Under the pieces are notes generated by a model. It saw only the letters and a list, made by a program, of their open reading frames with translations, searched no databases and was not told where the DNA came from. From Symbiodinium natans (taxonomy: Eukaryota; Sar; Dinophyceae; Suessiales; Symbiodiniaceae): a DNA stretch of 62,000 nt. Within the stretch, counting starts at the first letter, position 1, and each line of letters begins with the position of its first letter. Made by a program: the position numbers and the translations under genes. Location of the stretch: positions 385,001 to 447,000 of the forward strand of contig CAJNDS010000136.1 of NCBI GenBank assembly GCA_905221605.1, written 5' to 3'. This document shows positions 1 through 20,600 of the stretch, in pieces.

Positions 1-652
1 TCTGTAAATTAGGGTTCCTTTTTGTGTACCCTAAATAAGAGGGGGCGGCACATTTTAAGGACCCGGAAAGGGACGATATTTTAGAGAAGTGACAATGTAT
101 AGACTTGAGTTGACGTCACGTTGATGTTTAAGTGGTCATGCCTGACATGCTTGGATATGGATTCGACCTGCTACGTCGGATCTAGTGAGGATCGATATGC
201 AAATTCTTGTTGCCAGTTCCCCAAGCTCGAAGGAAGACCAAGACACTCCAAGCTCGAAACCCTAAACCTCGAAACTTATGAACTTCTAAACCCCAAACCC
301 TCTTCGGCTTCAGGGCGTTCCAGCTTCTGCAGCTCATGAACAACACGCCCTCCTTGCCGAACTCCGCTTGCCGGGCACGTTTCTCTTTTGGGGAGAAGGG
401 TTGCTAGACTCGAAGCCCGAAACCCTAACAAACCCTGAACCCTAAACCCCTGCGAGTGAGAGTCGAAACAATAAACCCTGAACCCTCTAAACCCTGAGCC
501 CCATAAGTCACCTAAACCCTGAACCCTGAACCCTGAACCCTAAACCCTAAACCCTAAACCCTAAACCTCAACAACCCCATAAGGCCCTTTTGCATCGGGG
601 CTTCGGGGGCAAGTTCAACTTAGAGGTTCGATCTTGGTACAGCTGTCAGACA

Positions 653-724
653 TGTTTAGGGTTTAGGGTTTAGGGTTTAGGGTTTAGGGTTTAGGGTTTA
701 GGGTTTAGGGTTTAGGGTTTAGGC
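653..724 (+). repeat. TTTAGGG array, about 10 units
   Basis: Near-perfect sense-orientation array in the upstream unassigned region. A facing CCCTAAA tract lies at about 520-570. Confidence 0.95.
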
Positions 725-1770
725 ATAGCTAGTATGCATGGTTACTAAGGGTGGTTTCGAACAAGAAGTATTAGTTCGTAGCTGGGTGGTTCCGTTGAAG
801 ACCATGGTCGTATTTTATAGGCCAGGGTATAGACAATAGTGCAAAGCAATTGATAGAGATCCTTCCCTGTGAGTCGAGAAGAAGAACTCGGCGTTAGCAG
901 CTGGCATCTTAGGACATCCCACGGTTTGGGGTTCAGGGTTTAGGGTTTAGGGTTTCGGGTTTAGGGTTTCAGGTCTTGGGCAGTTTCAGTTCCCGCCATT
1001 TTGCTTGCTTCTTCAGATTCTTCGGGGCTGCTTGGAGCATCTAACTGAGGAAACGAACAAAATCCTGCATTTTTTGTAGGTAACGATAATCGTACCCCTT
1101 CTAGGATTCTTAGGTAACCTGCAAAAAAGAAGGTTGTTGGGTTCTGAAGGCCTACAACGACGCCTCATGATTTCCCAAAACCCTCAACCGCAATGTCGGA
1201 GCAAGCAACTTTCTGCGGCAGGTGCCGGGCAAGCTCACCCCGCCTCGCCCTCAGATGCGCAGAACGCATGCCGGGTGTCGTCCCCAATGGATTTGAGAAA
1301 CTATTAGGGTTTGGGGTTTAGGGTTTAGAGGGGTGCAAAGTACCGTCCAAACTAGCAGAGACCTGCGCGTCAGGCGAGCCCCCTGTGGGGCCAAGACCTC
1401 TTTGTTGGCGATGCCGGCAAGCGTATGGCAGACCACGAACAGGCCTGCTGACAAGCTGACCCACCCCCTTCTTCCTGCCCTGGAATGCGACACCCTCGGG
1501 TATGTCAGGGGATCCGTGTTTTGGGAGATATCCAGTTAACTAAACATGCGTCGGGCTTGGCTGCTAATTTCAGTAGCTTCGGTTTCGAGACCACTAGCAT
1601 GAATATCTTTGGAGTTTCTAAGAACGTGCCTGTTCAGATTGGGGGCGGGGGAGCCGCATGGGCAATCCACTTCTTCCTGACCTCATCTTAAGACCGCTCC
1701 TCTCTGAAAACTGCAAAACGACGTAATCACCAGGGCAGTTGGGGGATTTGAAGCCCAAGCCTTAAATCCC

Positions 1771-1842
1771 CTAAACCCTAAACCCTAAACCCTAAACCCT
1801 AAACCCTAAACCCTAAACCCTAAACCCTAAACCCTAAACCCT
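1771..1842 (-). repeat. CCCTAAA array, about 10 units
   Basis: Near-perfect array ending in degraded units. Confidence 0.95.
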
Positions 1843-1950
1843 GAACCTTAAATCCCTAAGCAACCGATAATTTGCCGACCCCAAGCCAGCGAGCGCTTGC
1901 TGTTCTTTTTTTTGGCCGTGGTTATCTTACGGGTTCCTGGTAGGGAGATG

Positions 1951-2048
1951 AATTTGGGAGTTCAATGACCTTATACAATCCTTTCAAGAGTTAAACCCTA
2001 ATTTGGGAGTTCAATGACCTTATACAATCCTTTCAAGAGTTAAACCCT
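1951..2048 (+). repeat. Exact 49-nt tandem duplication
   Basis: Two copies of a 49-nt unit (1951-1999, 2000-2048) ending in TTAAACCCT, so a telomere-type half-unit sits at each junction. Confidence 0.9.
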
Positions 2049-2120
2049 AGATAGGGAGGAGAAAGTCATCTGCACTGTTGTGGAGAAATGCGGGAAGCCA
2101 ATCCCCCCACCCCTCTTAGG

Positions 2121-2221
2121 CTTACTGGCTCAAAGCCCAACTTTTCAACTTTTGGGCTTCTTATAAGGTAGTTTCTTCTGAAAGTTTCAACTTTTATTTC
2201 CTTGGGTTTTGGGCCAGTAAG
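2121..2221. mobile_element. Palindromic element, unnamed family
   Basis: CTTACTGGCTCAAAGCCCA and CTTACTGGCCCAAAACCCA (opposite strand) bound a 101-nt segment. Confidence 0.65.
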
Positions 2222-2566
2222 TAGGCATCCCGGCTGTCAGTCAGGCGTTTCTTTTCGTGAGCGTGGAGTGCTGTTGCAAGCTCAGTTTCAGATTGGCAGC
2301 TGGCAGGTTGAAGGTTTTAGACTTAGGGTTTGGAGTTTGGGGTTTTGGGAAGGGTTTAGGGTTTAGGGTTTAGGGTTTAGCGTTTAGCGTTTAGGGTTGA
2401 GGGTTTAGGGTTTAGGGTTTAGCGTTTAGCGTTTAGGGTTTAGGGTTAAGGGAAAAGCTCGCGGGGTCAAAAAATGGTTTAGGGAAGGGTTTAGGGTTTA
2501 GCGTTTAGGGTTTCCAACATCTAGGTACGAAAACTGGTGGGTCGCTAGGGCCCTCTAGGGTCTCCA

Positions 2567-2689
2567 GCTGTACGCTTCGTGTGGTGGCTGGTGCGCAAGT
2601 GCATGCGAATGCTTGCGATCAAGTTGGCATGTGCCCCAAGAGACTTGACTGACACAGGTGGTCGTGAGAGTCAGAGCTTCGTGGTCCTA
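2567..2689 (+). CDS. Exon-like island, unassigned
   Basis: An open stretch between telomere tracts reads AVRFVWWLVRKCMRMLAIKL and then ACAPRDLTDTGGRESQSF. It looks protein-like but I know no family. It may belong to a gene upstream of the dehydrogenase, as may islands at 3751-3869 and 4143-4205. Confidence 0.25.
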
Positions 2690-3420
2690 AACCCTAGACC
2701 CTGAACCCTAAACCCTAAACCCTAAACCCTAAACGTTCCTAAGCCCTACTAGGAGGGGGCTGCGCAGCTCGGAACGTGAATCTGTGCGATTCTTCTGAAG
2801 GTTCCTGTGGCGAAAATCGCCTTCAAGGAGCAGTGAAGAACTACCTAGTTCTTATGTTGCTCTAATGATGCAAGATGAATAAAGAGTTTAGGAGCCAACC
2901 TCCTCCACCCCCCACCCCAACGAAACCCTGTTGCCTTGACCCCCACCTCTCCCCCCCCCACCTTACCAAAAAAGGGAGCAAACATTAAGAACTCAAGAAC
3001 TTCAGTTAAGGGATCATAGAGGATCAGAAAGAAGGGAGGAACGATAATTTAGGGTTTAGGGGTTTAGGGTTTAGGGTTTAGGGTTTAGGGAATTATCATA
3101 ATTCAGGGTCCAGGCAGCAGAAAATTTCTGCTGCCCCCGAGCACCTCGGCACCGCGCCTTTAGCCGAAACCGTTGCGCCTGTGAACTTTGCAGGCAGCCG
3201 GTTGCCCAACTTGAACCGTTGATCAGGTTTAGGGTTTAGGGTTTAGGGTTTAGTTAGTTAGAGGGTTTAGGGGTCTCAGTTGTGAGGCCCCGCAAAGCCT
3301 GCAGTCGTAGTCGCGAGTGCTAGGAGTGAGGGTTGCTGCGACTTTCCGGCCAGGGCAGCCTAAACCCTAAACCCTAAACCCTAAACCCTAAACCCTAGTC
3401 TCAGCAGCCGTGGCCTTCTT

Positions 3421-3565
3421 GGAGGTTCATGGTACTTACTAACCAATTATAACTGTACTTATAACCCTACTTATACTACCCCTAAAGGGCCTTATAGGGG
3501 TTATCCCACTTATAAGTAGGGTTATAAGTACAGTTATTATTGGGTAGTAAGTACCATGAACCTTC
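3421..3565. mobile_element. Family-D long palindromic element
   Basis: Arms of about 60 nt: GGAGGTTCATGGTACTTACT and GTAGTAAGTACCATGAACCT. A diverged copy lies at 18620-18743 in the first-intron region of the hydrolase, with the same outer ends (AGGTTCAGGGTACTTATTAA and AACAAGTACCATGAACCT). Confidence 0.78.
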
Positions 3566-3750
3566 AAGTTGGGTTGGCAGTCACATCATTCAAAGAGCAA
3601 GAGCGGCAGCTTGACTTGAGATGTTCGGTCGCTTCGACCTACCTTAGGGTCAGATGAACCTTATTAAAAGGGTTTAGGGCTCATAACTCAAATAGGGGTT
3701 ACAGTAGCGTAGGGTGCATGACCCAATTGTCGGGTTGATTTGGTTTTCAG

Positions 3751-3869
3751 GGTGCTGGATCGTGAGGGCAACTGGCAAGTGCTGGCGAGCGACGCCTTGC
3801 CCAAACACTGGGCATGCGGCCGGAAGCTGCAAAACAGAGTCAAGTTGCAACTCCTATCTCCAACCCAGG
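3751..3869 (+). CDS. Exon-like island, unassigned
   Basis: After TTTTCAG, the frame reads VLDREGNWQVLASDALPKHW and then ACGRKLQNRVKLQ. It ends at the palindromic element 3869-3961, whose left edge (GA) could act as a donor. Confidence 0.3.
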
Positions 3870-3961
3870 GACTCCAATACTCCTAAATTAAGGAATATTC
3901 CTTAAATAGGGCTCCTTATATGGTTTAAGTAATATTCCTTAATTAAGGGGTATTGGAGTCT
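3869..3961. mobile_element. Palindromic element, unnamed family
   Basis: GACTCCAATACTCCTAAATT faces GGGGTATTGGAGTC around an AT-rich core. Confidence 0.68.
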
Positions 3962-4142
3962 CTGAAAACCCACGGACACAGTGCAGAATGATGGCACAGC
4001 ACGGCTTGGGGACGCTTGCCTCATTTTGCTTTCATGCTTGGTTAGGAGAGGACTGCGCTCGCCCGTTAGGCAGAAAACGTAAACCTTGAACCCCTGCCGT
4101 GCGTGTTGAGGCGCCCCGCAAAAGGGTGTTGCTTTGCGTCAG

Positions 4143-4205
4143 GTGCCGCCCATGTATTCGGCGCTGAAGGCGGGGGGTTTCAACTGGTTTTTGTTCCCCC
4201 TGGCG
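4143..4205 (+). CDS. Exon-like island, unassigned
   Basis: After an AG|G acceptor the frame reads VPPMYSALKAGGFNWFLFPL and then meets a TTTAGGG unit. Confidence 0.22.
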
Positions 4206-5458
4206 TTTAGGGTTTCGGGATTGGTGTCGAACACCTTGGGCAGTTTCCGGCAACACCCACACAGGAGTCCGGATGCAAAAACGGGTCGAACACCTTGAGC
4301 AAAGTTCGAGTGGGATCGCCCCCTTGAGGGCCCGACACCATTCACACCCGTCGAAGCCCAAAAACCCCCGAAGCGCAGGTGAAGGGCAAGCGCCTGTACC
4401 AGCTGGCTCCAGCCTTGGGAGTTCCCGGAATAACATGCGTGAGGCATTATGTCTATCATTAGCTATGATTTCTCATCAATATGATGATGGTTATGATTAC
4501 TGTTATTCTTATTATGGCTCTTAGTCTTATTATTGTTATTGATACTTTTCGTGTCGTGATTATGATCATTACTATCATGGTTAATTACTGCCAGTGCCAT
4601 TCTTCACCTGTTTTTTCCAAGGGTTAAGGGCTGGCGGTTCAGTTTGAGGGTGCTGGTTCAACGACGTCTCAGGGGGAAGCCAAGAGCCTCAAGCCAACTG
4701 TTTTTTGCAGGTTCTTAGTAGAAAACCCCTTATATGATTCTCCGGGAACCTAGAAAACAAGTTTTTAGGTTCTGGAGGTAGATCCACGAACCGATACAAG
4801 CCTCGAGCTGGGACTTCGGGGCTGTGGAGGGTTTAGAAGGTTTAGGGTTTAGGGCTTGAACTTACTTAGCCCAACACTTGAACTTGAAACCTCGTGGGCT
4901 CCCTTTATTTGTAGGAACCATCAAACCTGACCCCCTCAACCCTAAACCCTAAACCCTAAACCCTAAACCCTGAACCTTCTTTTTCCCTTGTGAATTGGTT
5001 GTTGGAGAAGTAGGTCTATGAGATGGCGTTGCCAAGAACAGCAGACTAGGCCAGGGATGTTCCTCCCAGGGCAGCCCTCCGAGGAATCTGGACACGAAGT
5101 TTGTTGTGTCTTAGGTTTAGGGTTTAGGGCTTAGCACAAATAAAAGGGCTTAGGAGGGTTGCATCTAGCGAAAAAAATTCGCCCAGTGGCCAGTAGAGTG
5201 GGTTCCGGATGCCGCCTTTCCATGAAGCATTTGTGCATCCAAACTTACGCCCCCTGCTGTGCCACCTCGCGCGAGCTGTCCCACCATGGTCAGCCCAGCC
5301 ATGCTCAAAGGGATGAACACGGAGGCACTCTAACCCTGTACTTGGGACTCTCTTTACCTGCAGTTTTTATGGGTTTCCTACTAACTAAGGGGTAGTTACT
5401 ACTAAACTATGGGTAAATCTCCGCGGGGCCTTCTCCCGGGCTCAGTTTCCTCTAGCCC

Positions 5459-5666
5459 TATACCTGGGACTCTCTTTACCTGCAGCTTCTGTAGGTTCTG
5501 CCAACTAACGAAGGGGGTAGTTACTACTAAACTGTAGTTCTGCTTACTAAGGGGGTACTGTAGTTAGCCCTAAACCCTAAACCCTAAACCCTAAACCCTA
5601 CACCCTACACCCTAAACCCTTAACCCTAAACCCTAACCCTAAACTATGGGTATATGGAGTCCCAGG
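5459..5666. mobile_element. Family-A palindromic element split by a telomere-type array
   Basis: The left arm is ACCTGGGACTCTCTTTACCT and the right arm ends GGAGTCCCAGGT. Between them lie the usual GGGGTAGTTACTACTAAACT core and then a CCCTAAA array at 5568-5640. An intact-looking copy without an array is at 5336-5420. Confidence 0.8.
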
Positions 5667-5729
5667 TCAGCCCTCATTAAACCCTTAATCTGAACCCTCG
5701 ATCCTGGATCCCGAACACCCTTGAACGGA

Positions 5730-14047
<8,318 letters not shown>

Positions 14048-14933
14048 GGACGCGGTAGGGTTTAGGGTTTAGGGTTTAGGGTTTGGGGTTTAGGGTTTAG
14101 GGCTTAGGGCTTAGGGTTTAGGGCCAGTTTAGAGTTTCGGGTTCAGGGTTTAGGGAGCCCTACAGTTGCTTGCAGTGTAGATTTCTCATCTTGGGGGTGT
14201 TAAGTTCGACTTGTACTTGTATTGTGGAGGTTAGAAGACGAGGATCGCATCGGCCCTAATCGAGAGCCAGTCTCATGCGCAGATTGGACGTTTGGACACG
14301 ATTTTGAGCGGGTCCAAGCTGGACCACAAGTCTTTGAAGCTAGGTTGGCCTGGGGACATGTTTATATGGGGGTTTACAAAAATAGTGGACCCCTAAAAAT
14401 GGGACCCCCAAAATAGTAAGATTCCCTTAGAACGCGGACCCCTCAATAAGGTACCCCGAATTTCGTAAGCCCCCATATGCTCCCTTACCCTAAACCCTAA
14501 ACCCTAAACCCTAAACCCTAAACCCTAGTTCGGGATTGTTATCCAGAAGCTGTAAAAGGGCCAACCTAGGAGAAAGCTACAGCCAGTCGTTTGAGGTGCA
14601 GTGTCGTCGAGGGAACCATCTGGTGCTGGGCATCCGAACCCTGAGAGTTTTAGGGCTTTTAGGGCTTTTAGGATTTAGGGTTTAGGGTTTAGGGTTCAGG
14701 TTTAGGGTTTAGGGTTCAAAATACCATTGTAGAGAAGCCACAAAACGCAGGATCTGAAACCTCAAACCCATGACCCTCCTCTGGGCACCCACTGGGAGTA
14801 GTTTCGAACCCTGGCCAGAAGTGTTTTTGGGTATGGTTGAAAGATATACCTGGGACTCGCTTTACCCAGTTACCACTAGATGAGGTAGTCATTGAGCCTT
14901 TTGTGAACACTTGCGAGTGCCTGCAACGCACCG

Positions 14934-15018
14934 TCCCAGATGGGGCCTCGATATTGTCATTGACTCGTGCCAGTTCGGCATGCGTGTTCCAAAGCTAAAG
15001 ACCAGTGGAGTTGATGCC
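14934..15018 (+). CDS. Exon-like island, unassigned
   Basis: Reads WGLDIVIDSCQFGMRVPKLK and then TSGVDAS, between the two identified genes. It could be a retroelement fragment or an exon; I cannot say which. Confidence 0.25.
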
Positions 15019-15195
15019 AGCCCTAACCCTAAACCCTAAACCCTAAACCCTAAACCCTAAACCCTAAACCCTAAACCCTAAACCCTAAACCCTAAACCCC
15101 CTACACCTAAGCTACCGGTTGAGAGTCTTGCAAGCAGTGGGTGTCCGAGGTGGGAGCTCCAACCCGGCCTCAAATCCCACAGGCGACCCAAGCAA

Positions 15196-15330
15196 GAACC
15201 CTAAACCCTAAACCCTAAACCCTACACTCTTGAACCCTAAACCCTAAACCCTAAATCCTAAACCCTAAACCCTAAACCCTAAACCCTAAACCCTAAACCC
15301 TAAACCCTAAACCCTAAACCCTAAACCCTA
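15196..15330 (-). repeat. CCCTAAA arrays
   Basis: Array with a few degenerate units, followed at once by a family-A palindromic element at 15333. A similar array lies at 15019-15098. Confidence 0.95.
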
Positions 15331-15602
15331 CCCTTGACTCTATTTACCTGCAGATTAGCGGTATCCCCTCTTAGGGGTATAACCCATAAAACAGTAGGTA
15401 AAGAGGGTCCCTAAACCCCAATCCCTAAACCCTAAACCCGAAATTTTAAACCCTAAACCCCAAACCCTAAACCCCGGATTTTCCTCCCTAAACCCCTAAG
15501 ACCACCCCTCGACCCTCAGTGAGGCCCAGGCCGGCAAGGAGGTCACCAGGGAGCCCCGCAAGGTCTGGCATCTGGTTTGGGGTTTAGGGCTAGGGTTTAG
15601 GG

Positions 15603-15698
15603 CCACCTGGGACTCTCTTTACCTACCGTTTTATGGGTTATGCCTACTCATTGAGGGGTAGTTACTACTAAACTGTAGGGAAAATATATTCCCAGGTA
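15603..15698. mobile_element. Family-A palindromic element
   Basis: Starts ACCTGGGACTCTCTTTACCT and ends ATTCCCAGGT, with the GGGGTAGTTACTACTAAACT core. A related copy is at 15333-15411. Confidence 0.8.
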
Positions 15699-16195
15699 GG
15701 GTTTGGGTGTTTGTAGGGTTTAGGCAGGAATATGACGGGTTTAGGGCTTTTGCAGTTTAGAGTTGGAAATAGTTGCTTAAACCTAGGTGGGTTAAACCAG
15801 TCATGAAGGCTTTAGGTTTCGGGTTTGGCGGACATTCTATTTCCTCTTTACATGACACCCGGTACTGTGCTGGGGCCTGCGGCGGGGCAGGGGGGCAGGG
15901 ACGGGGGCCACAAACCGGGCAGGGGTGGGGGGGGGGGTGGGGTTCAAAGCCAACTACGTGTGCGCATGTATGCACGTATGTATGCCTGTGCCAAGAACCC
16001 ACGTTTCAGTCCCCTGCGCCGCCTTCGCCTTTAGGGCGTCCCCCCGACGACCGGCTAAAGACCCCCGACGACCGGGCAAAGAAGCGTTTTAGGGTTTGGG
16101 GTTTAGGGTTTAGGGTTTAGGTAGAAAGCTAGCAGCCATTGGCAGCCATCTGCAACTCGGTGCAGGGGGCCGTGGTGGTTGTGGGCACCCTACAT

Positions 16196-16285
16196 ACCCT
16201 AAACCCTAAACCCTAAACCCTAAACCCTAAACCCTAAACCCTAAACCCTAAACCCTAAACCCTAAACCCTAAACCCTAAACCCTA
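16196..16285 (-). repeat. CCCTAAA array, about 12 units
   Basis: Near-perfect array between the two annotated genes. Confidence 0.95.
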
Positions 16286-16927
16286 ACCCTAAACCGCTGC
16301 CCGCTTTCAGAGTGGCTCTGGATGGAGGGGGGGGAGGGGTAGAACCGGGTAGCAGGGTGCCTCAGGGCCGGCTGCGCCGCGGCCTCAGCTGCCAAAGAAG
16401 CTGCCCGGACCCTGGGAGGATTTGAAAAAGGTAGAACACCCCAAATAGTACTCCTGTGATACTATAGGATCATTCTTAGGAACTACTTTTCGGATCCTCG
16501 CAGGGGTCTAGGTAAGAATAGCAAGCGGGCTACCTAGGGAGTGTTTGTTTTGGCTTTGTTGTCACAGGCCCACCCGACTAGACTCCTCTGTGGACCCTCT
16601 GACAAAGCGCAACATGCGCTATACTGGGGTTTTCACCCCATACCACCCTAGGCCCTAAACCCTAAGCCCTAACCTTGCAGTGATAACCCGCTTAGAAGCC
16701 CCCTAGCTGCGGCGATAACTGGCTTGTTAAGTTGATCCTCTAGACATACGCTTCGGTGGTCTGAGCTGGCACTCAGTGCCTGGGTTCAAAAAAGGGTTTT
16801 ACCAGGACCTTCTACTCTCTGAATATCATACACGCCACCCCAGAATACCCTTTCTAATGGCATAAACCCTAAACCCCTGTATCTAAGCTTGGAACCGTGC
16901 TTACCCTTGTTTACAGGGACTTCAAGG

Positions 16928-16995
16928 GATCCGAAGTATGAGCCCTGTATCGTGTAACAGGGGACCCAAATCAAGGGCCCATACTTCGGATCCCC
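16928..16995. mobile_element. Palindromic element with GGATCCGAAGTATG ends
   Basis: GGGATCCGAAGTATGAGCCC faces GGGCCCATACTTCGGATCCC around a 28-nt centre. Confidence 0.65.
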
Positions 16996-17291
16996 TTATT
17001 TAATAAGCCCCCTAAACCCTAAGCCCTAAACCCTAAACCCTAAACCCTAAACCCTAAACCCTAAACCCTAAACCCTGAACCCTGAACCCTAAACCCTAAA
17101 ACCTAAACTTAGGACCTAAACCCTAAACCCGAAACTTGGTACTCCGCGCAGGCCCGAGGTCGCCGCGAAATTTCCGAAGAGCAGTTGCCAATCTCATCCC
17201 CTTAGCTCTGACTTAGGGTTTAAGGTTTAGGGTTTGGGGTTTGGGGTTTAGGGGTTTAGGGTTTAGGGTTTAGGGTGTATTTGGTTTAAGG

Positions 17292-17392
17292 TCTACCTCG
17301 GACACAATTATATAATTTACTTGGTAGGAGCTACCCCTTAACTAAGTAACTAGTAGGTATATCCCATACAATGGTAGGTAAAGAGAGTGCCA
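17292..17392. mobile_element. Family-A palindromic element, diverged
   Basis: The right arm GGTAGGTAAAGAGAGTGCCA is clear; the left arm is decayed. Confidence 0.6.
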
Positions 17393-17605
17393 GGAAGTTC
17401 CTGTAAACATATAATTCAAACTGCCCAAGACTACCCTCAACCCTAAGCCCTGCCCGTGTTCCTTTTGCAGGGTCCCCGAAACCGTACAAACCCTAAAGGC
17501 CCCAAAACCCTACGAGAACGACACCCTAGACATCGGTAAAACCTCAAACAAACCCTTCAAAAACCCTAAGCCCTAAACCCTAAGGTCCCGCCACAGCTAC
17601 CTGGA

Positions 17606-20600
17606 ATGGCGGAGGAAACTGATTGTCTGGAGATGCCGGGGTAGCCAGGCTGCTGATTTAGGTTTCAGGGTTTTTGGGTTTCGGGTCCTTGCTGGAGAAG
17701 GGTTTCGGGTTTTGGGGTTTAGGGCCCTAAACCCTAAACTCCAAACCCCAAACCCCAAACCCTAAACCCTTAACCCCAAACCCTAAACCCTAAACCCTAG
17801 CCCTAAACCCTAAACCCTAAACCCTAAACCCTAAACCCTAAACCCTAAACCCTAAACCCTAAACCCTAAACCCTAAACCCTAACCCTTTTAGGGTTTGGG
17901 GTTCAGGGTTCAGGGAAGACTCGCGGGATGCTCAGGCGTGCACAGCCCCGATGTGTAAGCTTCAGGGCGTAGGGTTTAGGGTTCAGGGTTCAGGGTTTAG
18001 GGTTTAGGGTTCAGGGTTTAGGATTTAGGGTTTCGGGTTTAAGGTTTAGGGTTCAGGGTGTACCATTACCTACAGTTTTTATGGCATTATACCTACGAAT
18101 TTTAGGGGGGGGTTTAGGGTTTAGGGTTTACCTGGGACCCTCTTTACCTACAACTTGATGGGCTTTACCTACGAATTAAGGGGTAGTTGCTACTAATCTG
18201 TAAGTAAATAGAGTCCCAGGTAGGGCTTAGGGTCAGGGAGGGAGTTAGGTGGGCGAAGTGGTCAAGTTTTTTGGGTGTCAACGGTTCCCGCGCTGGGCTT
18301 GGATTCTTGAACACCTTAGAATGGTCGAAGAAGAAAGCAAAGCCCTGAACCTTGAACCCTAGCTGGGACCCTATTTCCCTACAGTTTAGTCATAGCACCC
18401 GAAGCCCTCCTCGTCCTCCGTCCAAGGCAGCCCTACGCCCTGGCGTTGTGGAATCTCATCATCCGCCCGCCCCGCAGGCCGCGCTTGCTTGCGGAACTGT
18501 TCGGCTTGAAGCCGGTTTAGGGTTTAGGGTTTAGGGTTTAGGGCTTAGGGCTTAGGGTTTAGGGTTTAGGGTTTAGGGTTTGCAACGGTTAGCAGCTTCC
18601 AGGTTCAAAAGGGTTTAGGGAGGTTCAGGGTACTTATTAACCCAATACTAACTTTACTCATGACCCACTTATAAGCCCCTCAAGTGCCCTAATATGGTTA
18701 TATTGTAACAGTTGTTATTGGATTAACAAGTACCATGAACCTCCAAGTACAGACAGTTCTTCGCAAACCCTCCCCCGCCCCCCCTGCCTCCTCTCCCCCT
18801 CGCCCCGCTCCCCCCCTCCCCTCCTCCCCCCCTCCCCTCCTCCCCCCCCCCCCCCCCCCCCCTCCCTCCCAAAAAAAGAGCAAGGAATGAACAGCGTGGT
18901 GTTTTGGCCCTAGAAGGTCCTTCAAGTGACGTGGGCTCTTGCCGTGCAAACAGTGGGCTGTAAAGCCGACATGCTTTAAACCCCCAACCTGAATTTACCT
19001 CAACTCCACCTGGGACCCTATTTACATGCAGTTTAGTAGCAACTACCTCTTCATTAGTAGGCAATACCCAGAAAACGGTAGGTAAAGAGAGTACCTGAAA
19101 TTACGTAAGCCCGACACCCTAAACCCTTGTGCGGGAGGAACAAGACCTTGGGGTTTACGGTTTAGGGCTCATATACTATAGTAGGAATTATGGTAGTATA
19201 GGGTAGAGGACTATATGACCCCAATTTTAGGGTTCATTTGGTCCCCAGCGAACCTTTCACTCCCGAGGCGATACGACCCGCAGCGGTTGGGGCCAAAGCG
19301 CTTCCGCCTGTGGAGCTGCGGCGTACGCCGCGAGGCGAACAGCGCTGCCAGGGGTGTCCAGTTTCCCTAGACCCTCGCAACCCTAAACCCTAAACCCTAA
19401 ACCTTATAAACCCTAAACCCTGGACCCTAAGCGTAGGGGGTCCATGCATCTACAACGGGGGTCTGACCTGAACCCAGCCCTCAGCCCCCGAATAAAGGCC
19501 TCTACTACAGGAACATGCCATGCCTTAACCTATATGGTCAGCTCTCAATATTATGGGGTCCCGCCCTAAATGCAAGGGGCCACCGCCTTGTAATAGAAAC
19601 CCCAAAACAGACCCTAATTTAGAGAAATCACCCTATATAGGTGTCCAACTATGGACTAACTAATGAACCTAGGAATTATCCGACTTGCACGGTATGTTGT
19701 CCCACAGGGTAGTACGGTAGGCTGGTGGGAGAGCGGAAGCGTGTTCAAGTTTGTGGGGCTTCCGCGTCTCCTCCTTCAGGGCCGATGAGCTGGGACCCAC
19801 ATCTGCCTGGACGCAGAGTTACTTTTCTTGTACCAAAGTCTGGGTCATTGTTGAAAAATCATGCTACATTGTTACGAAGACTTAAACCCAACAAGGAACA
19901 AAAATGATCAGCTTTAAAAATAGTGAATAGCGCCCCGGCAATGGTGCGGAAGTGAGAACATGACATGTATCTCGCCATCCCTGCCCAAACCTGAAAGCCT
20001 CGAGCCTTGAACCCCCAAGACGCCCCCTAAACCGTCTAGAGTTTAGGGCTTAGGGTTCAGGGTTTGCCTAGATTCGCCTAGAAGCCCTAAACCCTAACCC
20101 AGAAGTCCCCCAACGTTGACGTCGCGAGGATATCGACTTAGTGAGCTCCCGCGGGATGAAATTGAGGCCTCGTGCGCATCTTTCATACTTTCCACCCCTA
20201 AACCCCAAACCCCAAACCCCTAAACCCTAAACCTGTAATGTGTTTAAGAGGATCATTCCTGAATGTCTTCAGGGGCTTCTAAGGGCCATCTCAGTCAAGC
20301 CTTTCGGGGCCAAGTTTTTGTTTTTGAGTGGTCTCGGTCTCGCAGGCTCAACGATGGGTAGTTTTGTTGAAGGGAGGGCCGGCTTTGCTAAAGCAGTACA
20401 TGCTTACCCGAACCCCCCCCCCCCCCCCCAATAAAAAAAGGGACCCGGTGAATCCCGGTGACTGGTCTATGACCTAGAGCTGGAGAGTGGATGCAAGAAG
20501 TGGGGTCGGGGGGGGGGGGGGGGGGGGGGGTTAGGTTTTTGCAGCAAATACACAGGTTTTTTCGGCGGCCAGACATTGCAATTCTCAAGGGTTTAGGGCT